NCBI GenBank assembly: GCA_035430165.1
Contig: DAOMGE010000006.1
Coordinates: 1-64,000 of the forward strand
Origin: UBA7239 sp035430165
Lineage (GTDB): Bacteria; Pseudomonadota; Gammaproteobacteria; Pseudomonadales; UBA7239
Direction: 5' to 3'
Length of the DNA stretch: 64,000 nt
The position numbers were made by a program, and so were the translations under genes. Of this stretch, positions 35,960 through 44,453 are shown one piece after another (position 1 is the first letter of the stretch; each line of letters starts with the position of its first letter). The notes beneath the pieces were generated by a model. It made no database searches, was not told the DNA's origin, and saw nothing but the letters and a program-made list of their open reading frames with translations.

Positions 35960-36234
35960 GCAATCGATTCAACAACGTATGGGACGCCATAGAAGACACG
36001 GAGGAGCAAGCAGCTTCCATGCGAGCGCGCGCGGAACTGATGATTGCCTTGCAGGAGCGGATTGCCGCGCTGAAACTCACACAGGCCAAGGCCGCAAAAT
36101 TGCTGTGTGTGACGCAGCCACGTATTTCAGACCTCATGCGTGGTCGCATTGATCTGTTCTCACTGGAGACCCTGCTTGATATGCTGTCTCACACGGGCAT
36201 CAAGGTGCAATTTCGCATGAAAAAAGTAGCGTAG
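35956..36234 (+). CDS. HigA-like XRE-family antitoxin
   Basis: 92-residue helix-turn-helix protein that should neutralise the upstream toxin and repress the shared promoter. The HTH runs KLTQAKAAKLLCVTQPRISDLMRG (residues about 40-63; recognition helix VTQPRISDLMRG), followed by DLFSLETLLDMLSHTGIKVQF, the standard end of this group (HTH_37-type). It starts with an ATGA overlap on the toxin stop, so levels of the two are tied. The 26 bp after it lead straight into the cupin gene; read-through is possible. Confidence 0.9.
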   Translation: MSNRFNNVWDAIEDTEEQAASMRARAELMIALQERIAALKLTQAKAAKLLCVTQPRISDLMRGRIDLFSLETLLDMLSHTGIKVQFRMKKVA

Positions 36235-36259
36235 GTTTCTATCCTGTGACACATACAAC

Positions 36260-37423
36260 ATGAATGAAAAAACGTTAGGCCTGCTCGGCAACCGCACACC
36301 ACAGGATTTCATCGCACAATACTGGCAAAAAGAACCGCTGCTGGTGCGCGCAGCGCTGCCTTCTGTGGCGGGCGTGATTGATGGTAACGACCTGGCGGGC
36401 ATTGCCTGCGAAGCGAACGGGGAAGCGCGCCTGATTATCACGGATGCCGGCGAAAAAAACTGGCAGTGCGAACAGGGGCCGTTCAAGGCCAAACGCTTCA
36501 AGACCTTGCCGGCTTCACACTGGACATTGCTGGTGCAATCGGTGGATCACTGGATTCCGGAGATTGCCGATTTGCTGCAACACTTCAGCTTCCTGCCGCG
36601 CTGGCGACTGGATGACATCATGATCAGCTATGCGACGGATGGCGGCGGTGTCGGTCCGCATTTTGATTATTACGATGTGTTTTTGCTGCAAGCTTCCGGC
36701 ACACGCCGCTGGAAAACCGGCCAGCGCTGCGATGAGCATTCGCCATTGCGCGACCATCCGCAAATGAAATTGCTGCAAAAATTCGACACAAAAACCGATG
36801 ACACCCTGCAAACCGGTGACATGCTGTACATACCCGCCGGTGTCGCGCATTGGGGCACCGCGATGGGCGATGACTGCATCACCATTTCCATCGGATTTCG
36901 TGCCGCCTCACATCGCGACCTGATCCAGTACGCGATGGAAACGATTGCAGAAACCTTGCCATCACACCAGCGTTATCGCGACAGCACGGCATCCATCGAC
37001 AGCGATCCGTTCTGTATCAATGACAGCGCCGTCAGTAACGTCAAAGCCATCTGGGATAGCATCGATACGGCCATCATCCATAGCGCATTGGCTGAAGCGT
37101 TGGGCGTGCAGGCTACCGAATCGCGCTATCCGGAGCGGTTGGCAGACGAATTATTGCCTGACGAAGAGATGCAGGCACTGGCAGCCATCATCCTGGCCGA
37201 TCCGTCGACTGTTGCGCACAGCCCGACCAGTCGTTTTGCGTATCGGAAACGGGATGAGGAGCAGGCGGAATTATTTGTCGACGGCGAAAAATTCGGGACA
37301 GACCTGAAACTGGCGCAGGCCATCTGTCACTGTCAGCTGACCAAAAACCTGCTGAAAAAAACTGCCTGCAAACAACTGGTATTCAAACTGGTGCAACAGG
37401 GCAACCTCATCGTTGCCGATTAA
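36260..37423 (+). CDS. roxA: JmjC/cupin ribosomal oxygenase (RoxA/YcfD-like)
   Basis: Fe(II)- and 2-oxoglutarate-dependent hydroxylase; the Escherichia coli homologue YcfD hydroxylates an arginine of ribosomal protein L16. 387 residues: the N-terminal cupin has the metal ligands in GPHFDYYDVFLLQ (His and Asp near residues 134-136) and a distal His in VAHWGTAMG (near 196); TRRWKTGQR follows the first pair. A helical dimerisation region and a C-terminal winged-helix-like part (KKTACKQLVFKLVQQGNL) complete the known architecture. Monocistronic-looking, after higA by 25 bp and convergent with the LOG gene. Confidence 0.88.
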   Translation: MNEKTLGLLGNRTPQDFIAQYWQKEPLLVRAALPSVAGVIDGNDLAGIACEANGEARLIITDAGEKNWQCEQGPFKAKRFKTLPASHWTLLVQSVDHWIPEIADLLQHFSFLPRWRLDDIMISYATDGGGVGPHFDYYDVFLLQASGTRRWKTGQRCDEHSPLRDHPQMKLLQKFDTKTDDTLQTGDMLYIPAGVAHWGTAMGDDCITISIGFRAASHRDLIQYAMETIAETLPSHQRYRDSTASIDSDPFCINDSAVSNVKAIWDSIDTAIIHSALAEALGVQATESRYPERLADELLPDEEMQALAAIILADPSTVAHSPTSRFAYRKRDEEQAELFVDGEKFGTDLKLAQAICHCQLTKNLLKKTACKQLVFKLVQQGNLIVAD

Positions 37424-37445
37424 TCAGGACACTGGCAACAGAAAA

Positions 37446-38105
37446 TCAGAAACCGCCGCCAATGACGTCAGGATGCGCATGGTGGCGATCAATAATGATG
37501 CGCGCGGCTTCGTCGGCATTATCCACCAGTGACAACAGCTCCACTTCAGCGCGATCCACACAGCCGGACGCGAGCATGGTTTTTTCTATCCACTGCATCA
37601 GGCCACTCCAGTAATCCTTGCCCACCAGCACGATCGGGAATTTTGCTGCCTTGCCGGTTTGTACCAGCGTCAAGGCTTCAAACAATTCGTCCATGGTACC
37701 GAAACCGCCCGGATAAATGACAAAACCGACAGCGTGTTTGACGAACATGAATTTGCGCACAAAAAAGTAACGGAATGACAACGACAGCGTCTGGTAATGG
37801 TTGGCGTGCTGTTCGTGCGGCAAGGTGATATTGAGACCCACCGAACGGCCGCCCTGCTGGAATGCACCGCGATTCGCTGCATCCATGATGCCCGGCCCGC
37901 CGCCGGTAATCACCGCCAGACCGGCTTCTGCCAGCAACTGGCCGAGGCGGCAGGCATCTTCGTAATAGACATCGGTTTCCGGCAAACGCGCACTGCCGAA
38001 TACCGTCACCGCAGGTCCGAGCTTGATCAGTTGCTCGATACCATCCACCAGTTCAGACTGGATACGCATCACGCGCCATGCTTCTGCCAGTTTTGCGTTA
38101 TCCAT
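37446..38105 (-). CDS. LOG-family nucleoside 5'-monophosphate phosphoribohydrolase
   Basis: 219-residue Rossmann-fold protein of the TIGR00730 family, formerly labelled lysine decarboxylase. The two signatures are present: VITGGGPGIMDAANRGA (near residue 64) and YPGGFGTMDELFE (near 130, catalytic Glu). Homologues hydrolyse AMP or cytokinin riboside monophosphates to base and ribose 5-phosphate; the bacterial role is unclear. GAGG precedes the ATG. It is followed 46 bp upstream by the esterase gene on the same strand, with which it may be co-transcribed. Confidence 0.9.
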   Translation of the reverse strand: MDNAKLAEAWRVMRIQSELVDGIEQLIKLGPAVTVFGSARLPETDVYYEDACRLGQLLAEAGLAVITGGGPGIMDAANRGAFQQGGRSVGLNITLPHEQHANHYQTLSLSFRYFFVRKFMFVKHAVGFVIYPGGFGTMDELFEALTLVQTGKAAKFPIVLVGKDYWSGLMQWIEKTMLASGCVDRAEVELLSLVDNADEAARIIIDRHHAHPDVIGGGF

Positions 38106-38151
38106 GTTGTTGTACCTCGTCAGTTATTGATTATCCGTTTGCTGTTATCGA

Positions 38152-39807
38152 TCAGTGTTCAAAATGTGCCAGGCCATTGCGTGGCGGCAAATTGAGGCCG
38201 CGCCAGAATTCGCAGGCTTCATGTTTGGGGGATTCGGCCACGCTGATCGCACGGTCAAACAGCATCTCCGTTCTTGTATCGGTTTTATACACTGGCCACG
38301 CCATTTGCTTGTTGTCAGGCGAATTCGGATTGCCCGTGCGCGCAAATTGCGACCAGTAATCCATCATCGCCTCAGACAAATGCTGTTCATCACCGGAAAA
38401 ATGGCGCTGGAACCAGGCCATCGGCATACCGAAGACGAACTGCAATTCTGCACCGTGGAATGCATTCAGTTTGCGACGCTCCGGCAGGATAAAACTGGCA
38501 TGCGGATAGTTGAATGAATAACCGTAAACCGGCGTCCAGGGCGACAGCAGGTCCGATGTTTTTTCCACACTGCAGGCCATGAAACTGTCACCGAACAATT
38601 CGGCCAGCGCCGCGCCGGGATCTGCATATTTTTCCAGCGGGTAACGCGTTTTTATTTTTGCCATGGCTTCTGCATTGTCACCAATCAGGTAGCGGATACG
38701 TTTTTCATAGTCACCGGCCTGCAAGGGCTTGAAACGGTATTCGTGCGAAAACATCACCAGCAGGCTGCCTTCATCGGCATTGCTGCCATTGATCACCGGC
38801 ACACGATTGAATTTGCCGCTGGCAAAACTGTTGCTGATCGTATCGGTAAGCACACGGCCATCAACTACCGGCATTCCCCACACGCCATACTGCCCTTCAC
38901 CAAACACAAACGCGGGATCATTCGGCAAGGCATCCAGCACGTCCTGCGGTTTCTTGCTGCGCATGCAGGCCAGCAGATCGCCACGGCCTTCGCAGCCCAG
39001 CTTGATCGCCATCAACTCGCCCTGTTTTTCTGCGGCGTGCAGGCTCGGGTTATGGCTGGCACAAGGGCCACTCTCGACAATGGCCTGTTTAAACAAACCG
39101 GCACTGAGTGGCGATGCCAGATGCGCACAGACACTCATGCCACCGGCAGATTCGCCGAAGATAGTGACATTGCCAGGATCGCCACCAAATGCCGCGATAT
39201 TGTCATGCACCCAATGCAGCGCTGCTTGCTGATCCATCAACCCGTAATTGCCGGAACTGTAGGTTTCAAATTTATTCTGGCCCTCTACCGACAAGGCAGG
39301 ATGCGCAAGGAAACCGAGCGCACCGACGCGATAATTCATGCTGACCACAACCACATCACCGTGTTTTGACAGGCGCTGCAACGGCGTACCTTCCAGACTG
39401 TCACCCCCGATAAAACCGCCACCGTGAAACCACACCATGACCGGTTTCGGTTTCGCCGGTTGCACGTCTGGCGTGGCCACATTCAGGTACAGGCAATCTT
39501 CCACGCCGCGTTGCATATACAGCATGTACTGGAAACAGTGCGGGCCATGTTCTGTGGCTGCCCGCACAGTGCTCCAGTTGGCGGTAAACGGACGCGGTGC
39601 TTTCCAGCGCAAATCGCCAACCGGTGCCTGCGCATAGGGAATGCCGTAAAACAGATGCACATCTTCTTTCAGGAATCCCTGCACATCGCCGTTGGCAATC
39701 CGCACTACCGGCCCGTCCTGTTTCGGCGAGCATGCCGCCAGCAACACGGCCGCCAGAATCACTTGCAGGCCTAGCAACACACTGCGTACCCTGTTTTTAC
39801 CAGGCAT
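38152..39807 (-). CDS. Type-B carboxylesterase lipoprotein
   Basis: 551-residue serine hydrolase of the carboxylesterase/cholinesterase group. The ATG at 39807 has GGGAG upstream and begins a lipoprotein signal with lipobox LLAAC, so the enzyme is probably anchored in a membrane facing the periplasm or surface. The oxyanion region VMVWFHGGGFIGG, nucleophile elbow FGESAGGMSV (Ser near residue 213) and catalytic His in AFHGAELQFVFG (near 455) are all visible, with EDCLYLNV as the second family signature. Substrate range unknown; lipid or ester nutrients are plausible. The open frame extends 49 codons upstream without family support. Confidence 0.9.
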   Translation of the reverse strand: MPGKNRVRSVLLGLQVILAAVLLAACSPKQDGPVVRIANGDVQGFLKEDVHLFYGIPYAQAPVGDLRWKAPRPFTANWSTVRAATEHGPHCFQYMLYMQRGVEDCLYLNVATPDVQPAKPKPVMVWFHGGGFIGGDSLEGTPLQRLSKHGDVVVVSMNYRVGALGFLAHPALSVEGQNKFETYSSGNYGLMDQQAALHWVHDNIAAFGGDPGNVTIFGESAGGMSVCAHLASPLSAGLFKQAIVESGPCASHNPSLHAAEKQGELMAIKLGCEGRGDLLACMRSKKPQDVLDALPNDPAFVFGEGQYGVWGMPVVDGRVLTDTISNSFASGKFNRVPVINGSNADEGSLLVMFSHEYRFKPLQAGDYEKRIRYLIGDNAEAMAKIKTRYPLEKYADPGAALAELFGDSFMACSVEKTSDLLSPWTPVYGYSFNYPHASFILPERRKLNAFHGAELQFVFGMPMAWFQRHFSGDEQHLSEAMMDYWSQFARTGNPNSPDNKQMAWPVYKTDTRTEMLFDRAISVAESPKHEACEFWRGLNLPPRNGLAHFEH

Positions 39808-39826
39808 AGTTTTCTCCCTCTTCATT

Positions 39827-40729
39827 TCACTGTTTTTTTTCACACTGCAATTGCATCGCTCCCGCCTGGTCGCGCACAAACTGTGAGGCAATGCGACCGG
39901 AACGCGAGCCGCGCTGCGTGGCAAACGCACAGGCTTCCACCAGCAATGCATCACTTACCGGCACAGCATAATGTTGCAGCCAGTGGCGCACGGCGGCCAG
40001 GTATTCGTCTTGTGTGAACGGATAAAAAGCCAGCCACAAACCGAAACGTTCGGACAATGACACTTTTTCCTCGATCGCTTCCGCCGGATGCAATTCACCA
40101 TCGACCATCTGCGAAGCGAGATTGTCCTGCATCGATTCAGGCAACAAATGGCGACGGTTGGACGTGGCGTAGATCAGGATATTTTCATCCGGCGCCGCCA
40201 GCGATCCGTCCAGCGCAGTTTTCAACGCCTTGTAAGCCGGCTCTTCGTTGGAAAACGTCAGGTCATCGCAAAAAATAATGAAACGCAGCGGGCTTTGTTT
40301 ATCGGCGGTTTGTGTTTGTGCGTGTTTCAGCTGTTGGAGGATGGCAGGCAAATCCACCAGGTGGTCGCGCTCGACTTCAATCATGCGCAAACCTTCTGCG
40401 GCATAGCGGTTGAGCAAGGCACGCATCAGCGAGGATTTACCGGTGCCGCGCGCGCCGGTCAACAACACATTATTGGCAGGATAACCGCGCAGGAATTGCA
40501 GGGTGTTTCGTTCGATTTCGGTTTTCTGTCGATCGATACTGACCAGATCGTCCAGCGACAGTGACGACAATTTTTCGATGGGTTCAAGCAATCCGGCGTG
40601 CCGGTATTTTTGCCAGCGAAACGCGGGGGCGGCATGCAAGTCGGTAGCGGCGGGACGCAAGGGGAACTGCTGTTCCAGCACAGCGGCAATGCGTTGCAGC
40701 GCATCTGTGCGGATTGTTTCTTCAGTCAT
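39827..40729 (-). CDS. DUF815-family ATP-binding protein
   Basis: 300-residue P-loop ATPase of the AAA-like DUF815 family. The Walker A motif is LLTGARGTGKSSLMRALLN (near residue 93) and a Walker B-like FIIFCDDLTF is near 150; SNRRHLLPES follows as sensor 1. The C-terminus contains RGSRSGRIASQFV, common to this family. Function is uncertain; it is often found near RNA or cell-envelope genes. It is 52 bp downstream of pgsA and 19 bp upstream of the esterase gene on the same strand. Confidence 0.85.
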   Translation of the reverse strand: MTEETIRTDALQRIAAVLEQQFPLRPAATDLHAAPAFRWQKYRHAGLLEPIEKLSSLSLDDLVSIDRQKTEIERNTLQFLRGYPANNVLLTGARGTGKSSLMRALLNRYAAEGLRMIEVERDHLVDLPAILQQLKHAQTQTADKQSPLRFIIFCDDLTFSNEEPAYKALKTALDGSLAAPDENILIYATSNRRHLLPESMQDNLASQMVDGELHPAEAIEEKVSLSERFGLWLAFYPFTQDEYLAAVRHWLQHYAVPVSDALLVEACAFATQRGSRSGRIASQFVRDQAGAMQLQCEKKQ

Positions 40730-40781
40730 ACCGTATCCAGTTCATGGGCAGCATCCGCAGTGTTATTCACTGCGATCCGGT

Positions 40782-41345
40782 TTATTCACTGTTGTCCATG
40801 CCCTTCTGCAAGTCTGGCCATGCGGCTTTCAGGTAAGCCATCATCGACCACAGCGTGAGCACGGCGGCGATATAAAGGCTGACAACACCGACGGCAATCA
40901 GGAAGTGCCAGGACGCCGCAGAACCCAGTAATACCAGCAGTGACAGGATCTGCGCCGTTGTCTTGATCTTGCCAATATAGGAAACAGCCACGCTGGCGCG
41001 CTTGCCGAGTTCTGCCATCCATTCACGCAAGGCAGACACCACAATTTCACGACCGATAATCACCGCCGCCGGCAAGGTAAACCACACGTTGTGATAACGC
41101 TCCACAAGCAACACCAGCGCCACAACCACCATCAACTTGTCTGCCACCGGATCAATAAACGCACCGAAACGCGTGGTCTGGTTCCATTTGCGCGCAAGAT
41201 AACCGTCCAGCCAGTCGGTAATGCCGGCCAGACCAAACACAATGGCGCACAACAGATGCATGCCGTGGAACGGCAGATAGAAAATCAGCACAAACAGCGG
41301 AATCAGCAGGATGCGGACTAGCGATAATAAATTGGGCAGGTTCAT
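40782..41345 (-). CDS. pgsA: CDP-diacylglycerol-glycerol-3-phosphate 3-phosphatidyltransferase
   Basis: Integral membrane enzyme forming phosphatidylglycerol phosphate, the committed step to phosphatidylglycerol and cardiolipin. 187 residues with about five hydrophobic helices. The CDP-alcohol phosphotransferase motif is complete: DGYLARKWNQTTRFGAFIDP then VADK, i.e. D-G-x2-A-R-x8-G-x3-D-x3-D (residues about 47-69). In most gammaproteobacteria pgsA directly follows uvrC; here three unrelated genes separate them (41438-47450). Confidence 0.94.
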   Translation of the reverse strand: MNLPNLLSLVRILLIPLFVLIFYLPFHGMHLLCAIVFGLAGITDWLDGYLARKWNQTTRFGAFIDPVADKLMVVVALVLLVERYHNVWFTLPAAVIIGREIVVSALREWMAELGKRASVAVSYIGKIKTTAQILSLLVLLGSAASWHFLIAVGVVSLYIAAVLTLWSMMAYLKAAWPDLQKGMDNSE

Positions 41346-41437
41346 ACGGACAGATTCACAGGGACTACATCAAGGCTGTCGTTGCATTCTATTGGCTGGC
41401 AGGCAGCTTGGCTATCACAGCTGCCGTGCAGCCGACA

Positions 41438-42340
41438 CTACCACACCCCTACCTGCTGCATCATGTCACGAAAACGGGTCATGGCGCGGAATTTCACTTC
41501 CAGCTCGCGATGATCCTCGCCCTCCTGCACCCAGAATGCCCTGCCCCACGGCGATGGCGTCCACGGCAGCACGCTGGAATGGTAGGTGCCGGCAGGATCG
41601 AGTGAATCCAGGAAATCTTTTGTCAGCAATTCCATCGGGCTCAACACCACATCAAACGGCTCACTGTATTTTCCATTGGCCTTGCGCATTTCAAACAGCG
41701 TGTTGACGATTTCTGCCAGCCGTTTGTTTTTCGACGGCACACCCAGCCAACCGTCATGATTCGCTGCGCGCTGGAATGCCGCCTTGCTGGCACCGCCAAC
41801 CCACACCGGCACTTTCTGCGTCGGCGCCGGCGAGTGGATCACATTGTCGTAATGAAAAAACTCGCCGTGATGCGACACCACTTCGCCACGGTGCAATTGC
41901 TGCACGCAGTGGATCACTTCATCGAGACGCCGGCCACGCGAGGCAAAATCAAACCCCATCAAATCGAATTCTTCTTTAATCCAGCCCGCCGACACACCAC
42001 ACACCACACGGTTGTTGGTAAAAATCGCCGCCGCTGCGGTTGCACGTGCAACCGTGAAAGGATCACGCAATGCCGCCAGATAAATATTGGTCGCCATGCG
42101 CAGTGTTTTTGTCGCCACACCCATCGCTGTCAACGTTACCCACGGATCCGCCCACGGATTGGTTTTCGGCCACCACACCTTGCCATCCGGCGTGTACGGA
42201 TAGGGCGTTTCTATATTGGCGGGATAGACCAGATGATCCGGCACCGTAATGCCTTCGTAACCCAACTCTTCGGCTTTTTGTGCAATCGCAACAAACTGGT
42301 CGACTTCTTCGGTGTTGACCAGCGAGATCCAGTATTTCAT
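41438..42340 (-). CDS. LLM-class flavin/F420-dependent oxidoreductase
   Basis: 300-residue luciferase-like monooxygenase-fold protein (TIGR03619-like). The TIM-barrel strands show AEELGYEGITVPDHLVYP, RMATNIYLAALRDPFTVARA, RVVCGVSAGWIKEEF and PVWVGGASKAAFQRAANHDGW (each cited in part), all standard landmarks. Cofactor could be FMN or F420; no F420 biosynthesis gene is in the window. It overlaps the acyltransferase gene by 4 bp. A related enzyme is encoded at 59903-60778. Substrate unknown; hydrocarbon, steroid or xenobiotic oxidation are options. Confidence 0.88.
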   Translation of the reverse strand: MKYWISLVNTEEVDQFVAIAQKAEELGYEGITVPDHLVYPANIETPYPYTPDGKVWWPKTNPWADPWVTLTAMGVATKTLRMATNIYLAALRDPFTVARATAAAAIFTNNRVVCGVSAGWIKEEFDLMGFDFASRGRRLDEVIHCVQQLHRGEVVSHHGEFFHYDNVIHSPAPTQKVPVWVGGASKAAFQRAANHDGWLGVPSKNKRLAEIVNTLFEMRKANGKYSEPFDVVLSPMELLTKDFLDSLDPAGTYHSSVLPWTPSPWGRAFWVQEGEDHRELEVKFRAMTRFRDMMQQVGVW

Positions 42341-44322
42341 TTTTCATTCCTCATGTTGATACCCAACGCCTGCGCAATAAATTCCGGGTGATAATAACTG
42401 TACGAACCGCGCAAATGATCACCGTCGCGATAAATCGGTTCGCCTTCTGGCGTCACGGCGCTGCACCAGTTGTTTTTGCAAAGCAGGTCTGCCGGATCGA
42501 GTACGACACCACCGCCACGGTTTACTGCTTCGATCAATTCAGGCGAGATATCTTGCGTCATGCGCTTGTGTGCATCCAGCGTAATACCGCCTTCAAGATG
42601 TGGCGCGAGATGGAAGCCTGTCAGTGAACGCTTGACGAGATTGTGGGGTTCAAATTCCTTGCCGCCTGGAATATTCAACAGCAAATACACTGTCTTGCCC
42701 TGCTCGCGCAAACGGCGAATACTTGTCGACAGCGCTTCCATCGCCTGTTGTTTACCTTCTGCACTTCGCAGCAATAAAACGCGATTCCCATCGACAAACT
42801 GGTAGCCATCCAGCCCGCGCCATTGCGCACCCAGCACCAGTGTATCGACATCCGGATCATTCGTAGCGAGTTCGAAAGCGCGTTCATTCATCGCCTTGCA
42901 TTGTGGAATATCGTCAGTGATACGCACGACGTGCGGCAACGGAAATCCGCAACCCCCCAGCAACGCACGGCGCACATCCTGATGCGCCGACAAACTGGCT
43001 TCCACACCGAGCCAGTGCTGATCCATATTGCTGTCGCCGAGAAACAGCGTGGTTTTATTGCCATGTCCAAACGCACGGTATTGCATGTCATTGATGGTGA
43101 CGTTGTACGATCTGGCCAGGGCAGGATCAAAAGGATCATCGTGTTTTGCGTCAGAAATTTTATGCAGCAAGGCATCCGCCTGTCGAGGCTGGATATATCC
43201 TGCAGCAAATCCGAAACCAACAGCGCCTGCCGTTATCGCCAACAACAATAAAACCAGGCTGACTTTTTTACCTTGATGACGTAACGGCTTTTCAACCAGC
43301 CAATAGGTCAATGTTGCACACAACACTGCCAGAACAACTGCACTGATTCTTGTGGTGGAGTCAATGTCCAGGCCTTGCACAATTTTGGGAAACGACAACA
43401 ACGGCCAGTGCCACAAGTACAGCGGATAACTGATCAGCCCGATAGCAACGAACACGGGATTGCCCAGCACATAACGATTGATCGCCGTGTCAGGACCTGC
43501 AGCCATCAGGCAAACCGTTCCTGCCACTGGCAACAACGCCGCCCAACCGGGAAACACGGTTTTGCTTGTCAGCATAAAAATGGCTGCCAGCAAGCCAATG
43601 AAACCCGATGCCGAGATAAGCTGCCGCAAGACAATACCGGCACGCGAACGACCGGCGATGACAAGAAAACGCTCGCCACAACGCAACTGCGCAGCAGCGA
43701 GCAAACCCCCTGCCAGCAATTCCCACATCCGTGTCAGCGGCATATAAAAATTGGCAACTTTTCCGAATCCGCCGGCAACACATAACAGAAAAGACAGCGC
43801 CGCCAGCAAGACAATCAGCAACAAAGCCTGTCTGGAGCGGATAAAAAACAGCAAGGTTACCGGCCACACCGTATAAAACTGTTCTTCAATGCTCAGCGAC
43901 CACAAATGCAATAGCGGCTTCAATTCCGATGCTGTATCGAAGTAACCCGCCTCTGACCAGAATACAAAATTGGCGACAAACCCGGTCGCCGCCAGTGTAT
44001 GTTTCCCGAGTTGCTTCAATTCATCCGGGAATAACAACAACCAACCTGCGAACAAACAGGCGACCAACATCACGAGGAGTGCAGGAAAAATCCGGCGGAT
44101 GCGGCGCGCATAAAAATCCAGCACCGAAAAATTGCCCGTTGTCGCCGCAGAAAGAATGATGGTGCTGATCAGGAAACCGGAAATCACGAAAAAAATATCG
44201 ACACCAACAAAGCCGCCACTGACCCACGCAGGAAATGCGTGATAGCCAATGACCGACGATACAGCAATAGCGCGCAGGCCATCGATATCAGGCCGGTAGT
44301 TTTTATAGCTTATAGCATGCAT
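42337..44322 (-). CDS. OafA/YrhL-type acyltransferase with C-terminal SGNH domain
   Basis: 661-residue enzyme that O-acetylates surface glycans. N-terminal half: about ten membrane helices with the signature YRPDIDGLRAIAV (near residue 8) and the helix motif YPLYLWHWPLLSF. C-terminal half: a periplasmic SGNH domain with FLGDSNMDQHW (Ser near 415) and a likely Asp/His pair in DGDHLRGSYSYYHPEF near the end. The start is uncertain: a GTG at 44361 would add 13 polar residues; the ATG at 44322 begins just before the family start. It precedes the LLM gene with a 4-bp overlap. Confidence 0.87.
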   Translation of the reverse strand: MHAISYKNYRPDIDGLRAIAVSSVIGYHAFPAWVSGGFVGVDIFFVISGFLISTIILSAATTGNFSVLDFYARRIRRIFPALLVMLVACLFAGWLLLFPDELKQLGKHTLAATGFVANFVFWSEAGYFDTASELKPLLHLWSLSIEEQFYTVWPVTLLFFIRSRQALLLIVLLAALSFLLCVAGGFGKVANFYMPLTRMWELLAGGLLAAAQLRCGERFLVIAGRSRAGIVLRQLISASGFIGLLAAIFMLTSKTVFPGWAALLPVAGTVCLMAAGPDTAINRYVLGNPVFVAIGLISYPLYLWHWPLLSFPKIVQGLDIDSTTRISAVVLAVLCATLTYWLVEKPLRHQGKKVSLVLLLLAITAGAVGFGFAAGYIQPRQADALLHKISDAKHDDPFDPALARSYNVTINDMQYRAFGHGNKTTLFLGDSNMDQHWLGVEASLSAHQDVRRALLGGCGFPLPHVVRITDDIPQCKAMNERAFELATNDPDVDTLVLGAQWRGLDGYQFVDGNRVLLLRSAEGKQQAMEALSTSIRRLREQGKTVYLLLNIPGGKEFEPHNLVKRSLTGFHLAPHLEGGITLDAHKRMTQDISPELIEAVNRGGGVVLDPADLLCKNNWCSAVTPEGEPIYRDGDHLRGSYSYYHPEFIAQALGINMRNEK

Positions 44323-44400
44323 TGTTTTCGTTTTCTGTCCTTTTTCATCCTTCAGTGACACGATTCAGGATGACACATCACCAGATGATCCGTCACTACA

Positions 44401-44430
44401 AAAAAGCCGATACATCACTGTATCGGCTTT
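44401..44430. terminator. Bidirectional rho-independent terminator
   Basis: GCCGATACA (44406-44414) and TGTATCGGC (44419-44427) pair perfectly around TCAC, flanked by A-run on the left and TTT on the right. On the minus strand it terminates the repeat-protein gene and isolates the acyltransferase gene. Confidence 0.93.
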
Positions 44431-44453
44431 CTCGCAACAACCATCAGGAAAGA

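Noticed and set aside
35630..36234. Prophage remnant around the Gp49-like toxin
   Set aside because: No phage structural, integrase or lysis genes adjoin it; toxin, antitoxin and operator form a normal HigBA unit.
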